Shown: positions 1-11,996, counted from the stretch's first letter. The stretch is DNA of 64,000 nt from Pararhizobium gei (GCF_029223885.1 NZ_CP119409.1:3772501-3836500); one strand, 5' to 3'. A program made the numbers and translations. Notes: a model not told the origin generated them from the letters alone.

Positions 1-3282
<3,282 letters not shown>

Positions 3283-3330
3283 GGGAAATCTCCCGTTCTG
3301 AAAGCGTCAATAAACTGCCGGGTACAATTC

Positions 3331-3350
3331 ACATAAAGATATCTTTATGT
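3331..3350. promoter_or_regulatory. 20-bp perfect palindrome upstream of metH, probable operator
   Basis: ACATAAAGAT followed by its exact reverse complement. On the minus strand it begins within TTGACATAAAG, so it would overlap a -35-like TTGACA of the metH promoter. The symmetry and AT-rich core suit an ArsR-type winged-helix repressor; SahR-like regulators control methionine-cycle genes in proteobacteria. The identity of the regulator is inference. Confidence 0.6.
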
Positions 3351-3384
3351 CAACATATGAGTTGGGCAGATGTTGCGATCCAAA

Positions 3385-3418
3385 ACGGAAGCGGTCCGCC
3401 TGTGACAAGGCGGACCGC
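3385..3418 (-). terminator. Rho-independent terminator of the ROK-HbpS-AGE operon
   Basis: An 11-bp stem, GCGGTCCGCCT pairing with AGGCGGACCGC around a 6-nt loop, is followed on the minus strand by a T-rich stretch (TTCCGTTTTGG). It lies just downstream of the stop codon at 3443 and separates this operon from metH. Confidence 0.6.
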
Positions 3419-3442
3419 ATGGAGTCGCGGCGATATCTCCGG

Positions 3443-4615
3443 TCAAAGCCGCTTCAGGCAATCCTCCACTTCATAAATCGCGCAAAGAATATGGTAAAAA
3501 CTGCTGGCCGGTGCGGGTTCATCGACGAAGCTGCCGTCCGCCTTCTGCTTGTCCCGCCACAGACCGTTGACCGGGACATCGAGAAAGCTCTGAACAGCAG
3601 TGGCGGCACGGACAGCGGACCGCAGGTAGCGTTCGCGCTCCTCGTCCTGCGTCAGAGCGGCAAAACGGACCGAAGCCTTCAGCCATTCCGTCTGCGGCCA
3701 CAGCCGGGCGATCGGATCGGCAACCGAGAAATCGTCGAAAAGCGTCATGACCGCCACATCGCGAGGCTGGACTATGCCGTGTTGCTCGCCGATCCCGAAC
3801 AACCGCCGGGCCTTGACCAAGGCATCTGCATTGCCGCGCCGCTCGCCCCAGCGCAGAAGCAGCCAGGCCCATTCGAACTGATGTCCGGGCTCGACGATAC
3901 GCCCCTTGTCACCGGGGATTGGCGCCCAGTCGTGATCGAAGAATTCACGTAGCGCGCCGCTTTCCCGGTCGATGAAATGCTCCATGCAGAGAAAAGCGAT
4001 CTCATCGGCAAGATTGGTCCAGGCAACAGTGTCGAAACCGTCAACCGTTTCGCTGGCGAGACAGGCCTCGAAAAGATGCATATGCGGGTTGGAACACAAG
4101 GGTAGCCGTGGCGGATTGTCTTCCTCGAAGCCCGAGGTCGGATGTTTGCAATGCGCCTCGAGCCGGCCGCGTAGGGCATTGCTGCGTGCCGCCATTTCGG
4201 CACTGCGCTGCGGAAACACCTGCGCCAGATAAGCGAAGGCAAGCAGCGCGAAGGCCTGATTGTAGAGATCGAAGGACGGATCGAGCAACACCCCATCCGC
4301 GTCGGCAAGCGCGCCGTAAAAACCGCTCGGCTGCAGATAGACCCTGTCGAAATAGGACAGTCCATCGGTGGCGATCGTCTGCCAATCGCCGCTCCAGCCA
4401 CGCCGCCCGGCCTCGGCAAAACAGTAAACCTGGCGTGGCTGAACGCGCGAACGCCGGTTGGCGCGCGTCGGCTGCCCGTCCATGCCGATGGTTTCGACAA
4501 AACCACCGCTCGCGGCGTCAAAGCCCTTCTCGCGCCAGAGCGGCAACGCGGTTTGAGAGAGCCATTCGTTCAGCGTCGCGGAAAACCCGGCAATATCCAT
4601 GTTTCGATTATCCAT
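3443..4615 (-). CDS. AGE-family sugar epimerase/isomerase (N-acylglucosamine 2-epimerase or Pmi-like)
   Basis: A 390-residue cytoplasmic protein of the (alpha/alpha)6-barrel AGE family. Family signatures are RSRVQPRQVY near residue 57, the NPHMHLFEA segment, the EPGHQFEWAW segment carrying a catalytic-type histidine, and a C-terminal SSFYHI. Members interconvert N-acylglucosamine/N-acylmannosamine or mannose/fructose; Rhizobium meliloti Pmi, a non-canonical phosphomannose isomerase, belongs here. With a ROK sugar kinase in the same operon, a mannose/fructose role is the likeliest reading, but the substrate cannot be read from sequence. It begins 8 bp after the preceding gene stops. The start could be the ATG at 4615 or the one at 4600; neither has a strong ribosome site, so translational coupling is plausible. 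Confidence 0.85.
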   Translation of the reverse strand: MDNRNMDIAGFSATLNEWLSQTALPLWREKGFDAASGGFVETIGMDGQPTRANRRSRVQPRQVYCFAEAGRRGWSGDWQTIATDGLSYFDRVYLQPSGFYGALADADGVLLDPSFDLYNQAFALLAFAYLAQVFPQRSAEMAARSNALRGRLEAHCKHPTSGFEEDNPPRLPLCSNPHMHLFEACLASETVDGFDTVAWTNLADEIAFLCMEHFIDRESGALREFFDHDWAPIPGDKGRIVEPGHQFEWAWLLLRWGERRGNADALVKARRLFGIGEQHGIVQPRDVAVMTLFDDFSVADPIARLWPQTEWLKASVRFAALTQDEERERYLRSAVRAATAVQSFLDVPVNGLWRDKQKADGSFVDEPAPASSFYHILCAIYEVEDCLKRL

Positions 4616-4622
4616 TCGGACG

Positions 4623-5117
4623 TCAGTCTGAAAGCGTCAGCGAGGCGAGATCCTTGCCGAGAAGCCGGGCGAGCGCTTCAACAACCAGCACGTGATCGTC
4701 GCGCTGCGGCAATCCGGACACCGTGACCGCGCCGATACAGCCGGTCCCCTTGACAACGATCGGAAAGCTGCCGCCATGCGATGCGAACTCGGCTTCAGAA
4801 AGGCCGAATTTCGCCTGGATCGTGGTCTCCTGCGCGGCGAGAGACAGGCCGACGGCGTAGCTGCTCTTGAGGAAGCGGAAGACGCAATTGCGCTTGCGGC
4901 GTACCCAGTTCGGATTGTCCGGTGTGGAGCCCTCAAGCGCCACATAAAAGATCGGCATGGAAAACAGCGTCACATCGATGACGACGCCAAGTTTGCGCTC
5001 GACCGCCATGTCCCGCAGCAGAGATCCAAGCGCCCATCCCGTCGCAAGGTTGAAACTGTCGAACTGCAGTTCATGCTCCTGAAAGGCGATCCGCTCCAGA
5101 TCCGTGTCGATACTCAT
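4623..5117 (-). CDS. HbpS/GlcG-like heme-degrading-domain protein (UPF0303 type)
   Basis: A 164-residue protein resembling UPF0303/HbpS-like proteins. It has an N-terminal EHELQFDSF region, a central block with NWVRRKRNCV, and a SHGGSFPIVV followed by GAVTVSGLP glycine-rich core typical of the fold. Some relatives bind heme; others sit beside sugar genes with unknown roles. The start is set at 5117 because GGGAG lies 6-7 bases upstream; an in-frame start at 5156 would overlap the kinase gene. It is the middle gene of a tight operon, 20 bp from the kinase and 8 bp from the AGE gene. The link to sugar metabolism is by context only. Confidence 0.78.
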   Translation of the reverse strand: MSIDTDLERIAFQEHELQFDSFNLATGWALGSLLRDMAVERKLGVVIDVTLFSMPIFYVALEGSTPDNPNWVRRKRNCVFRFLKSSYAVGLSLAAQETTIQAKFGLSEAEFASHGGSFPIVVKGTGCIGAVTVSGLPQRDDHVLVVEALARLLGKDLASLTLSD

Positions 5118-5137
5118 CCTGCTCTCCCTTTGAGTTT

Positions 5138-6034
5138 TCAGTCTTTCCAGAGCCATGCGGCACCGCGCACGCCGGAACTGTCGCCATGCACCGCCTTGCG
5201 GATCGGCGTTTCGAAACTGTCACCGAAGATGTATTTGACGATCAGGCCGGGCAATTCATCGTAGATTTCATCGACATTGGACATGCCGCCGCCAAGCACG
5301 AAGACATCCGGGTCTATGATATTGGTCAGAAGCGCAAGGCTGCGGGCAAGCCTGTCGATAAATCGCTCGTAAACGGCGGCAGCAACCGGCTCTCCCTTGC
5401 GCTTGTCGGCGATGATGTCGCGGCCGCGCCGGTCGATGCCGGTGACCGTGCGATAATCGAGTTCCAAACCGGTGCCGCAGGCATACATGTCGAGACACCC
5501 GTGTTTACCGCACCAGCATGCATGTCCCGGAAACTCGTCTCCGGTCATCCAGGGCAGTGGATAATGGCCAATCTCCGCGGCAATACCCTGATAGCCGGCA
5601 TGAACATGTTTGCCGATTGCCAGTCCACCGCCATGACCCGTCCCTATAATCACGCCGAAAACCGTGTGCGCATCCTTGCCGGCACCATCGACGGCCTCCG
5701 AAATCGCCAGGCAATTGGCGTCGTTGGCAAGCCGGACCTCACGCTTGAGCGCAGCCCCAAGATCGCGTCCCAGCGGTTGGCCGTTGAGGAGAACCGCATT
5801 GGAGTTGCGCACGATGCCGGTTCGCGGATTGGGGCTGCCGGGAATACCGATGCCGACCGTTCCCGTTTCTCCTGCCATCTGCTCGGCGGTTGCCACCAGT
5901 TCCTGGACCGCCCGAATGCAGGCTTCGTAACCGCTCGTTGGCGTGGCGATCCGGTGCCGGGCTCTCGTCTGGCCATCGCGGTCGAGCGCGATGACTTCCA
6001 TTTTCGTTCCGCCCCAATCAATACCGATGAACAT
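5138..6034 (-). CDS. ROK-family sugar kinase (fructo-/mannokinase-like)
   Basis: A 298-residue ATP-dependent hexose kinase. The N-terminal DWGGTK is the phosphate-binding loop. NDANCLA carries the catalytic aspartate, GTGHGGGLAIG is the second nucleotide motif, and the zinc signature appears as AAEIGHYPL followed by CWCGKHGCLDMYACG. The length is typical. No HTH domain is present, so it is an enzyme and not a NagC-type repressor. It is the first gene of the operon with the HbpS-like protein and the AGE isomerase, which suggests phosphorylation of mannose or fructose before isomerisation. The ribosome site is weak. Confidence 0.9.
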   Translation of the reverse strand: MFIGIDWGGTKMEVIALDRDGQTRARHRIATPTSGYEACIRAVQELVATAEQMAGETGTVGIGIPGSPNPRTGIVRNSNAVLLNGQPLGRDLGAALKREVRLANDANCLAISEAVDGAGKDAHTVFGVIIGTGHGGGLAIGKHVHAGYQGIAAEIGHYPLPWMTGDEFPGHACWCGKHGCLDMYACGTGLELDYRTVTGIDRRGRDIIADKRKGEPVAAAVYERFIDRLARSLALLTNIIDPDVFVLGGGMSNVDEIYDELPGLIVKYIFGDSFETPIRKAVHGDSSGVRGAAWLWKD

Positions 6035-6288
6035 GCCGGATCAAACTCTCATGCTTCATGTTGCCGCTACGCGGCGGTCCCTGGAAATCCCCTCCCGCGC
6101 CGCCGCCCATGCTTAACACTGGAAAAGCATCGCGCGCCAGTCTACGTCTCGGCCTTGGAGACAAACAGCGATCAAGCCAATGCGACGGGGCCGTAAAGGG
6201 ATATTGGACAGGAATCCGCGCACTGAATACGCAAACCAACGCCAAACCCGTTGATTGCTGAAGGAAGGTCGGTTATTGAAAGCGCGTT

Positions 6289-6580
6289 GTTCACGTAGCT
6301 CAGCAGGATAGAGCACAGGATTCCTAAAATTGGGGGTTGTACAGGGAAACCGTACAATCGATCTGCTCAAAGTCGGGGAACGCTTCGCTGTCTTCAGCAT
6401 GCCAATCCCGAGCCAAGCTCCGGAGAAATCCGGTGAAGGTGTAGAGACTGGACGGGCAGGACCTAACGACTTCGGTCCAGGGTCAAGGGACAGTCCAGAC
6501 CACGAACGCTAATGGCGGCGGCGAAAGCCGAAGTGGTATGAATCCTGGGGTCGGAGGTTCGAATCCTCTCGTGGACACCA
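6289..6580 (+). tRNA. tRNA-Arg(CCU), split by a group I intron
   Basis: The exons 6289-6325 and 6541-6580 join to a complete 77-nt tRNA. The acceptor stem is GTTCACG paired with CGTGGAC (one G-U), the D-arm is GCTC/GAGC, the anticodon stem is CAGGA/TCCTG around loop TTCCTAA (anticodon CCU), the T-arm is GGAGG-TTCGAAT-CCTCT, and CCA is encoded at 6578-6580. The intron falls directly after the third anticodon base. The same tRNA is interrupted in Agrobacterium tumefaciens (published self-splicing intron), which supports both the call and the taxonomy. Confidence 0.95.
6326..6540 (+). mobile_element. Group I self-splicing intron inside tRNA-Arg(CCU)
   Basis: A 215-nt insertion with group I hallmarks. 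The 5' exon ends in T (…TTCCT), and a guide-like run TTGGGGG follows a few bases later to form P1 with a terminal G-U pair. The P7/P3 core elements are visible as GAGACTGGA at 6444-6452 and AGTCCAGAC at 6492-6500. The last intron base is G (position 6540), the expected omega-G. No homing endonuclease ORF is present, so it is a minimal intron of the small IC3 class found in bacterial tRNAs. The subgroup is inferred from size and host gene. Confidence 0.9.
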
Positions 6581-6654
6581 CTCTCTTCCTTGTCCGACCC
6601 GATTTTCGTTCGGTCGCTGGCGACAGCCATGGGTCAAAAGACGGTCAGGTTCGA

Positions 6655-7260
6655 CTAGGAATTGAGTGATTCCTGAACCACCTGCTTAGGCCAGAATTGA
6701 AGCGCCATATCGATGACGCGGTAGAGTCCCGCCCGGTCTGCGCCGGACGCCGCCTGAATCGCGGTGCCCTGTGAAATCGTCATGATGTAGCGGGCGAGAT
6801 CGAACGGATCATGGCCGGGCGGCAACTCTGCCTCGGTGGCCCGTTCAAAGCGTTCGCCGAGTTGCTGCTCTCCGCGATGCCGGTTTTCCACCAGGCATTT
6901 TTGAATATGCTCGGCCCCGTCGCTGCAGGCCAGCGCCCCGTTTATGCCGAGGCAACCGCTTGGTCCTGTTTCGGCCGTCTGTGAATCGGCAAAGCCCTTC
7001 AGGACTTTTTCAGCAACTAGGCGTGCAGTAGAAGCATTCAGGGCTTCCTCGAAAAAATTCATCTTGGTGCGCTGGTAGCGCTCGAGAGCCTGCAGGAAAA
7101 GACCTTCCTTATTGCCGAATACACCATATAGACTTGGCTTGGTAATCCCCATGCCTTCGGTTAAATCTGCCAGCGACGTTCCCTCATAGCCCTTTCTCCA
7201 GAACAGCTCCATCGCCGTTTCAAGGGCCTGATCGACATCGAATTCTCTTGGCCGAGCCAT
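6655..7260 (-). CDS. TetR-family transcriptional repressor of the adjacent RND pump
   Basis: A 201-residue protein with an N-terminal TetR HTH (about residues 5-55: REFDVDQALETAMELFW, then GYEGTSLADL and ITKPSLYGVFGNKEGLF) and an alpha-helical ligand-binding C-terminus containing two cysteines. It is divergent from the RND adaptor gene, and two identical palindromes lie in the shared promoter region, the classical layout for a local repressor released by pump substrates. In rhizobia, IfeR, AmeR and BepR act this way; which of these it matches cannot be decided here. Confidence 0.92.
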   Translation of the reverse strand: MARPREFDVDQALETAMELFWRKGYEGTSLADLTEGMGITKPSLYGVFGNKEGLFLQALERYQRTKMNFFEEALNASTARLVAEKVLKGFADSQTAETGPSGCLGINGALACSDGAEHIQKCLVENRHRGEQQLGERFERATEAELPPGHDPFDLARYIMTISQGTAIQAASGADRAGLYRVIDMALQFWPKQVVQESLNS

Positions 7261-7286
7261 GGGCTTGAGACCTCCCGTATTTTTTT

Positions 7287-7300
7287 ATACCGATCGGTAT
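7287..7300. promoter_or_regulatory. TetR operator 1
   Basis: Perfect palindrome ATACCGATCGGTAT, extended by one more pair to TATA…TATA at 7286-7301. It lies in the tetR leader, downstream of the tetR promoter on the minus strand. Confidence 0.8.
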
Positions 7301-7308
7301 ATAACGCA

Positions 7309-7338
7309 TTGACAGTGATCGGTGAAGAACTCTATTTT
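7309..7338 (+). promoter_or_regulatory. Promoter of the RND efflux operon
   Basis: TTGACA at 7309-7314 and TATTTT at 7333-7338, 18 bp apart. The transcription start would fall inside operator 2, so bound repressor would block initiation. Confidence 0.6.
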
Positions 7339-7362
7339 ATACCGATCGGTATTGAACGTCAA
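7334..7362 (-). promoter_or_regulatory. Promoter of the tetR gene (autoregulated)
   Basis: On the minus strand TTGACG (7357-7362) and TAAAAT (7334-7339) are separated by exactly 17 bp, and that spacer contains almost all of operator 2. It overlaps the divergent pump promoter. Confidence 0.6.
7339..7352. promoter_or_regulatory. TetR operator 2
   Basis: A second exact copy of ATACCGATCGGTAT, 52 bp (about five helical turns) from operator 1. It sits between -35 and -10 of the tetR promoter and at the start site of the pump promoter. Confidence 0.8.
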
Positions 7363-7440
7363 TGAACTCGCGCCCGGAACTTTCGCCTCCCACGAAAGAC
7401 AATCCGGTCAGCCCTCCCGGGGCAGAATCTAGGATAGGTC

Positions 7441-8661
7441 ATGTCTCTCTCAAGTTTTACGAGCAAGCTGCTCGCCAGCGCCTTCGTATTTGGCATCGCG
7501 ACCCTCGCGCCGACTGTCTATTTCGAAATGCAAGGCAGCCCTGCCGGCAGCGGAAATGCTGCAGATGTGACCGCCGCGGCACCGGCGGCAGTGCCGGTAT
7601 CCGTTGCCGTTGTCGAATCAAAGCCGGTTACCCGGTGGAATGCCTTCTCCGGACGTCTCGAGGCCGTTGATAATGTCGAGCTCCGGTCCCGGGTCGCCGG
7701 TGCGATCGAGAGCGTGCATTTCCAGGAAGGCGCCGTCGTCCGGAAAGGCGATCTGCTTTTCACCATCGATCCGGCACCCTATCAGGCCGAAGCGGCGCGT
7801 GCACAGGCGAGCGTGACCGCTGCCGAGGCAAGAGCAGCGCTTGCCCGTATCGAGCTGAAGCGCGGCCAGCAGCTTCTTTCCTCGAATGCGGTCTCGCAAA
7901 GCGACTATGACCAGCGCCTCAACAATCAGGCGAGTGCTGAGGCGGACCTTGCAGCCGCCCGCGCCGTGCTGCAGTCGGCAACACTCAATCTGGGTTACAC
8001 GCAAATCCGGGCGCCGATTTCCGGTCGTGTCGGAAAAATAGAAATCACAGCCGGCAACCTGATCGCCGCAGGCCCATCGTCGCCGATCTTGACACGGCTC
8101 GTATCGCTCAGCCCGATCTATGCAAGCTTCCAGGCCGACGAGGAGATCGTCGCGCGCATTCTTTCCGAACTGCCCGAGGGTGTGAACGCCCGCAACTTTC
8201 TCGACCGTGTACCGGTACGGATGGATGTGGCGGGGCGCGCGGATGTCGGCGGCAAACTGCAACTCGTCGATAACAGCGTCGATGCCGAAAGCGGCACCGT
8301 TCGCGTGCGAGCCGTCTTCGATAATACCAATGGCGCGCTGATGCCAGGGCAGTTCGCCCGTCTGAGCCTGGGTCAGTCGAAGAGCGAAGAAGCCGTTCTC
8401 GTTCACGAACGCGCCATCGGCACGGACCAGAACAAGAAATATGTGATGGTGGTCAATCCGGACAACACAGCAGAGTATCGGGAGATCACGCTGGGCACGA
8501 AGTCCGACGGGCTACGCATTGTAACCTCCGGCCTGAAGGCCAAGGAACGCATTATCGTCAACGGGTTGCAGCGCATCCGCCCGGGCGCTTTGGTCGCACC
8601 GGAAATGGTGTCCATGGCATCGGGCGCAAGTGCGCAGATGCAGGCATCCGTCAGCCAATAG
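7441..8661 (+). CDS. RND efflux periplasmic adaptor (membrane fusion protein)
   Basis: A 406-residue AcrA/MexE-type adaptor linking the inner-membrane RND pump to an outer-membrane channel. An N-terminal hydrophobic segment (about residues 8-28) anchors or exports it. The lipoyl half-motif RSRVAGAIESVHFQEGAVV precedes a coiled-coil hairpin (about 115-185), and the second lipoyl half follows with RAPISGRVGKIEITAG. The beta-barrel and membrane-proximal domains come after, including MPGQFARLSLG. AGGATAGGTC precedes the ATG. The RND gene begins 37 bp downstream in the same operon. No outer-membrane factor gene is present, so the channel must be encoded elsewhere, as for other two-gene rhizobial pumps. 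Confidence 0.95.
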   Translation: MSLSSFTSKLLASAFVFGIATLAPTVYFEMQGSPAGSGNAADVTAAAPAAVPVSVAVVESKPVTRWNAFSGRLEAVDNVELRSRVAGAIESVHFQEGAVVRKGDLLFTIDPAPYQAEAARAQASVTAAEARAALARIELKRGQQLLSSNAVSQSDYDQRLNNQASAEADLAAARAVLQSATLNLGYTQIRAPISGRVGKIEITAGNLIAAGPSSPILTRLVSLSPIYASFQADEEIVARILSELPEGVNARNFLDRVPVRMDVAGRADVGGKLQLVDNSVDAESGTVRVRAVFDNTNGALMPGQFARLSLGQSKSEEAVLVHERAIGTDQNKKYVMVVNPDNTAEYREITLGTKSDGLRIVTSGLKAKERIIVNGLQRIRPGALVAPEMVSMASGASAQMQASVSQ

Positions 8662-8698
8662 GCCGTTCACGGCACCAGACATAAGGGCGATCCGCGCC

Positions 8699-11600
8699 AT
8701 GAATATTTCCCGTTTTTTCATCGATCGCCCTGTCTTTGCCGGCGTTCTTTCCTTCATGATCTTTCTTGGCGGTTTGATCGCCATGACGATCCTGCCGATT
8801 TCCGAATATCCGGATGTCGTGCCGCCGCAAGTCGTCGTTCGCGCCAACTATCCCGGCGCCAACCCGAAAGTCATCGCCGAGACCGTGGCAACGCCACTGG
8901 AGGAATCCATCAATGGCGTCGAGGACATGCTCTATATGAGCAGCCAGGCGACGACCGATGGTCTGATGACGCTGACGGTGACCTTCAAACTCGGCACCGA
9001 TCCCGATCAGGCCCAGCAATTGGTTCAGAATCGCGTCAGCCAGGCCGAGCCGCGGCTTCCCGAGGAGGTGCGACGTCTCGGCGTCACGACCATCAAGAGT
9101 TCACCTGATCTCATGATGGTCGTGCACCTCACCTCCCCCGAGGGTCGCTACGACATGACCTATCTGCGCAATTATGCGCTCATCAACGTCAAGGACCGCC
9201 TCGCCCGCATTGATGGCGTCGGTCAGGTCCAGCTATTCGGTTCCGGCGACTATTCGATGCGCATCTGGCTCGACCCGCAGAAAATGGCCGAACTTGGCCT
9301 GTCGGCATCCGATGTCGTCAATGAAATCCGTGCCCAGAACATCCAGGCCGCCGCCGGCGTCATCGGCTCCTCGCCAAACCTTGACGGCGTCGATCTGCAG
9401 TTGTCGGTCAATGCTCAGGGCCGGTTGCAGAGCGAGGAGGAATTCGGCGAGATCATCATCAAGACGAGCCCGACCGGCGCGATCACGCGTCTGCGCGATG
9501 TCTCCCGCATCGAACTCGGCTCTGCCGAATACTCATTGCGATCGCTGCTGAACAACAAGCAAGCCGTCGCCATCCCCGTCTTTCAGGCACCTGGATCGAA
9601 CGCCATCGAGATCGCCGATCAGGTTCGCGCCACCATGGAAGAGGTCAAGGCATCCATGCCGCAGGATGTCGACTACGACATCGTCTATGACACGACGCAG
9701 TTCGTTCGCGCCTCGATCGAGGCGGTCATCCACACCCTGCTCGAAGCCATCGCCCTCGTCGTCATCGTCGTCATCATCTTCCTGCAAACATGGCGCGCCT
9801 CTATTATCCCGTTGATCGCCGTTCCCGTCTCGATCGTCGGGACTTTCGCCGTCATGCAGATGCTGGGTTTTTCGATCAACGCGCTCAGCCTTTTCGGCCT
9901 GGTGCTTGCCATCGGCATCGTCGTCGACGACGCGATTGTCGTCGTCGAGAATGTCGAGCGCAACATCGAGAACGGCCTTGCCCCGCGGGAGGCGACCTAC
10001 AAGGCGATGACCGAAGTTTCCGGCCCGATCATCGCGATCGCGCTGGTGCTAGTCGCCGTCTTCGTGCCGCTTGCCTTCATCTCCGGTCTCACCGGCCAGT
10101 TCTACAAGCAGTTTGCCCTGACGATCGCCATATCGACCGTCATCTCGGCGTTCAATTCCCTCACCCTGTCGCCGGCGCTTGCCGCCCTGCTTTTGCGGGG
10201 TCATGACGCCCCGAAGGACAGGCTCACACGCGTCATGGACTTCCTGTTCGGCTGGTTCTTCCGCGGCTTTAACGCCGTCTTTTCCCGGGGGTCGCGGGCC
10301 TACAGCACCGGCGTCAAGGGTGTGATCTCGCGAAAGACGCTGATGATGGGGGTCTATCTGCTGCTCGTCGGCGCCACCGTCTTTCTCTTCAAGGCGGTGC
10401 CGGGCGGCTTCGTGCCGCCGCAGGACAAGCAGTATCTCGTCGGCTTCACGCAGCTTCCGGACGGCGCATCGCTCGACCGGACGGAGGAGGTAATCCGCCG
10501 GATCAGCGATATTTCACTCAAGGTGCCCGGTGTCGAAAACGCCATTGCCTTCCCAGGCCTCTCAATCAACGGCTTTACCAACTCCTCCAACGCCGGCATC
10601 GTCTTCCTGTCGCTAAAGCCTTTCGAGGAGCGCACCACGCCGGATCTTTCCGCCGGAGCGATTGCCGGGCGGCTGAACCAGGAGTTGAGTGTCATCCAGG
10701 ATTCGTTCAGCGCTATCTTCCCGCCGCCGCCCGTCCAGGGTCTCGGCGCCATCGGCGGTTTCAAGCTGCAACTGGAGGATAAGGCGGGCCTCGGTTACGA
10801 GGCGCTCGACGCTGCCGTGAAGGGGTTCATGGCGAAAGCCTATGCGACGCCGGAACTTGTCGGCATGTTTTCCAGCTATCAGATCAATGTTCCCCAGCTC
10901 TACGCGGATGTCGACCGTGCCAAGGCGCGCCAGCTAAACGTACCTTTGACGGAGATTTTCAACACCCTGCAGATCTATCTCGGCTCGGTCTATGTGAACG
11001 ACTTCAACAAGTTCGGGCGCACCTATTCCGTTCGGGTGCAGGCAGACGCTGCCTATAGGGCGCAGGCGGAGGATATCGGTAAGCTGGAGGTGCGTTCGAG
11101 TTCGGGCGAGATGATCCCCCTTTCCGCCGTGCTGAAAGTTAATTCGAGCGCCGGGCCGGAACGCGCCATGCGTTACAACGGCTTCCTGTCCGCGGATATC
11201 AATGGCAATACGGCACCGGGCTATTCATCCGGACAGGCCCGCTCCGCCATTGAGCGGATTGCTGCCGAAACCCTGCCGGCAGGCGTTGCCTTCGAATGGA
11301 CTGAGCTGACCTATCAGGAGATTATTGCCGGCAATACGGGATTGCTGATCTTCCCGCTGTCGGTGCTCCTCGTCTTCCTCGTGCTGGCGGCGCAGTATGA
11401 AAGCCTCTCGCTGCCCTTGTCGATCGTCCTCATCATTCCGATGGCGCTGCTGGCAGCCCTGGCCGGAGTGTGGCTGACGGCAGGCGACAACAACGTCTTT
11501 ACCCAGATCGGCCTGATCGTCCTTGTCGGTCTGTCCGCCAAGAACGCCATCCTGATCGTTGAATTCGCCCGTGAACTGGAGTTCGAGGGCGCCACACCGT

Positions 11601-11929
11601 TCAAGGCCGTCATCGAGGCAAGCCGCCTTCGCCTGCGGCCGATCCTGATGACGTCGATGGCCTTCATCATGGGGGTCGTGCCGTTGGTCACCTCGACGGG
11701 CGCCGGTGCCGAGATGCGCCACGCCATGGGCGTCGCGGTATTCTCGGGCATGATCGGCGTGACGCTTTTCGGCCTGTTCCTGACGCCGGTCTTCTACGTC
11801 ACTGTGCGCGCCTTGACCGGAAACAGACCCTTGAAGAACACCGGTGGCCACCCGGGGCCAACGCATGCGGCAACGGTGACGCCGCTGCACAGCCAGCCAA
11901 TTTTGCCGGGACTTGAGGCGGCGGAATAG
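8699..11929 (+). CDS. RND multidrug efflux transporter, HAE1 type
   Basis: A 1076-residue proton-driven inner-membrane pump of the AcrB/MexF class. It starts MNISRFFIDRPVFA, the typical first transmembrane helix, and repeats a 12-helix plan with two large periplasmic loops. The proton-relay aspartates are in IGIVVDDAIVVVENVERN, and the second-half motif SAKNAILIVEFARE is present. The start at 8699 is chosen over an upstream in-frame ATG at 8630 because the family N-terminus begins there and 8630 lies inside the adaptor gene. It is co-transcribed with the adaptor under TetR control. The substrate is unknown. Confidence 0.96.
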   Translation: MNISRFFIDRPVFAGVLSFMIFLGGLIAMTILPISEYPDVVPPQVVVRANYPGANPKVIAETVATPLEESINGVEDMLYMSSQATTDGLMTLTVTFKLGTDPDQAQQLVQNRVSQAEPRLPEEVRRLGVTTIKSSPDLMMVVHLTSPEGRYDMTYLRNYALINVKDRLARIDGVGQVQLFGSGDYSMRIWLDPQKMAELGLSASDVVNEIRAQNIQAAAGVIGSSPNLDGVDLQLSVNAQGRLQSEEEFGEIIIKTSPTGAITRLRDVSRIELGSAEYSLRSLLNNKQAVAIPVFQAPGSNAIEIADQVRATMEEVKASMPQDVDYDIVYDTTQFVRASIEAVIHTLLEAIALVVIVVIIFLQTWRASIIPLIAVPVSIVGTFAVMQMLGFSINALSLFGLVLAIGIVVDDAIVVVENVERNIENGLAPREATYKAMTEVSGPIIAIALVLVAVFVPLAFISGLTGQFYKQFALTIAISTVISAFNSLTLSPALAALLLRGHDAPKDRLTRVMDFLFGWFFRGFNAVFSRGSRAYSTGVKGVISRKTLMMGVYLLLVGATVFLFKAVPGGFVPPQDKQYLVGFTQLPDGASLDRTEEVIRRISDISLKVPGVENAIAFPGLSINGFTNSSNAGIVFLSLKPFEERTTPDLSAGAIAGRLNQELSVIQDSFSAIFPPPPVQGLGAIGGFKLQLEDKAGLGYEALDAAVKGFMAKAYATPELVGMFSSYQINVPQLYADVDRAKARQLNVPLTEIFNTLQIYLGSVYVNDFNKFGRTYSVRVQADAAYRAQAEDIGKLEVRSSSGEMIPLSAVLKVNSSAGPERAMRYNGFLSADINGNTAPGYSSGQARSAIERIAAETLPAGVAFEWTELTYQEIIAGNTGLLIFPLSVLLVFLVLAAQYESLSLPLSIVLIIPMALLAALAGVWLTAGDNNVFTQIGLIVLVGLSAKNAILIVEFARELEFEGATPFKAVIEASRLRLRPILMTSMAFIMGVVPLVTSTGAGAEMRHAMGVAVFSGMIGVTLFGLFLTPVFYVTVRALTGNRPLKNTGGHPGPTHAATVTPLHSQPILPGLEAAE

Positions 11930-11996
11930 TTCCCGCCGCAGCGGGCTGTGGAATCGTTGAAAGATATTGAAACCGACATCGTCCGGGGCGAACAGA

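Noticed and set aside
6581..6654. Inverted repeat CGACC/GGTCG after the tRNA as a terminator
   Set aside because: Only 5 bp, long loop, no T-tract; too weak to report.
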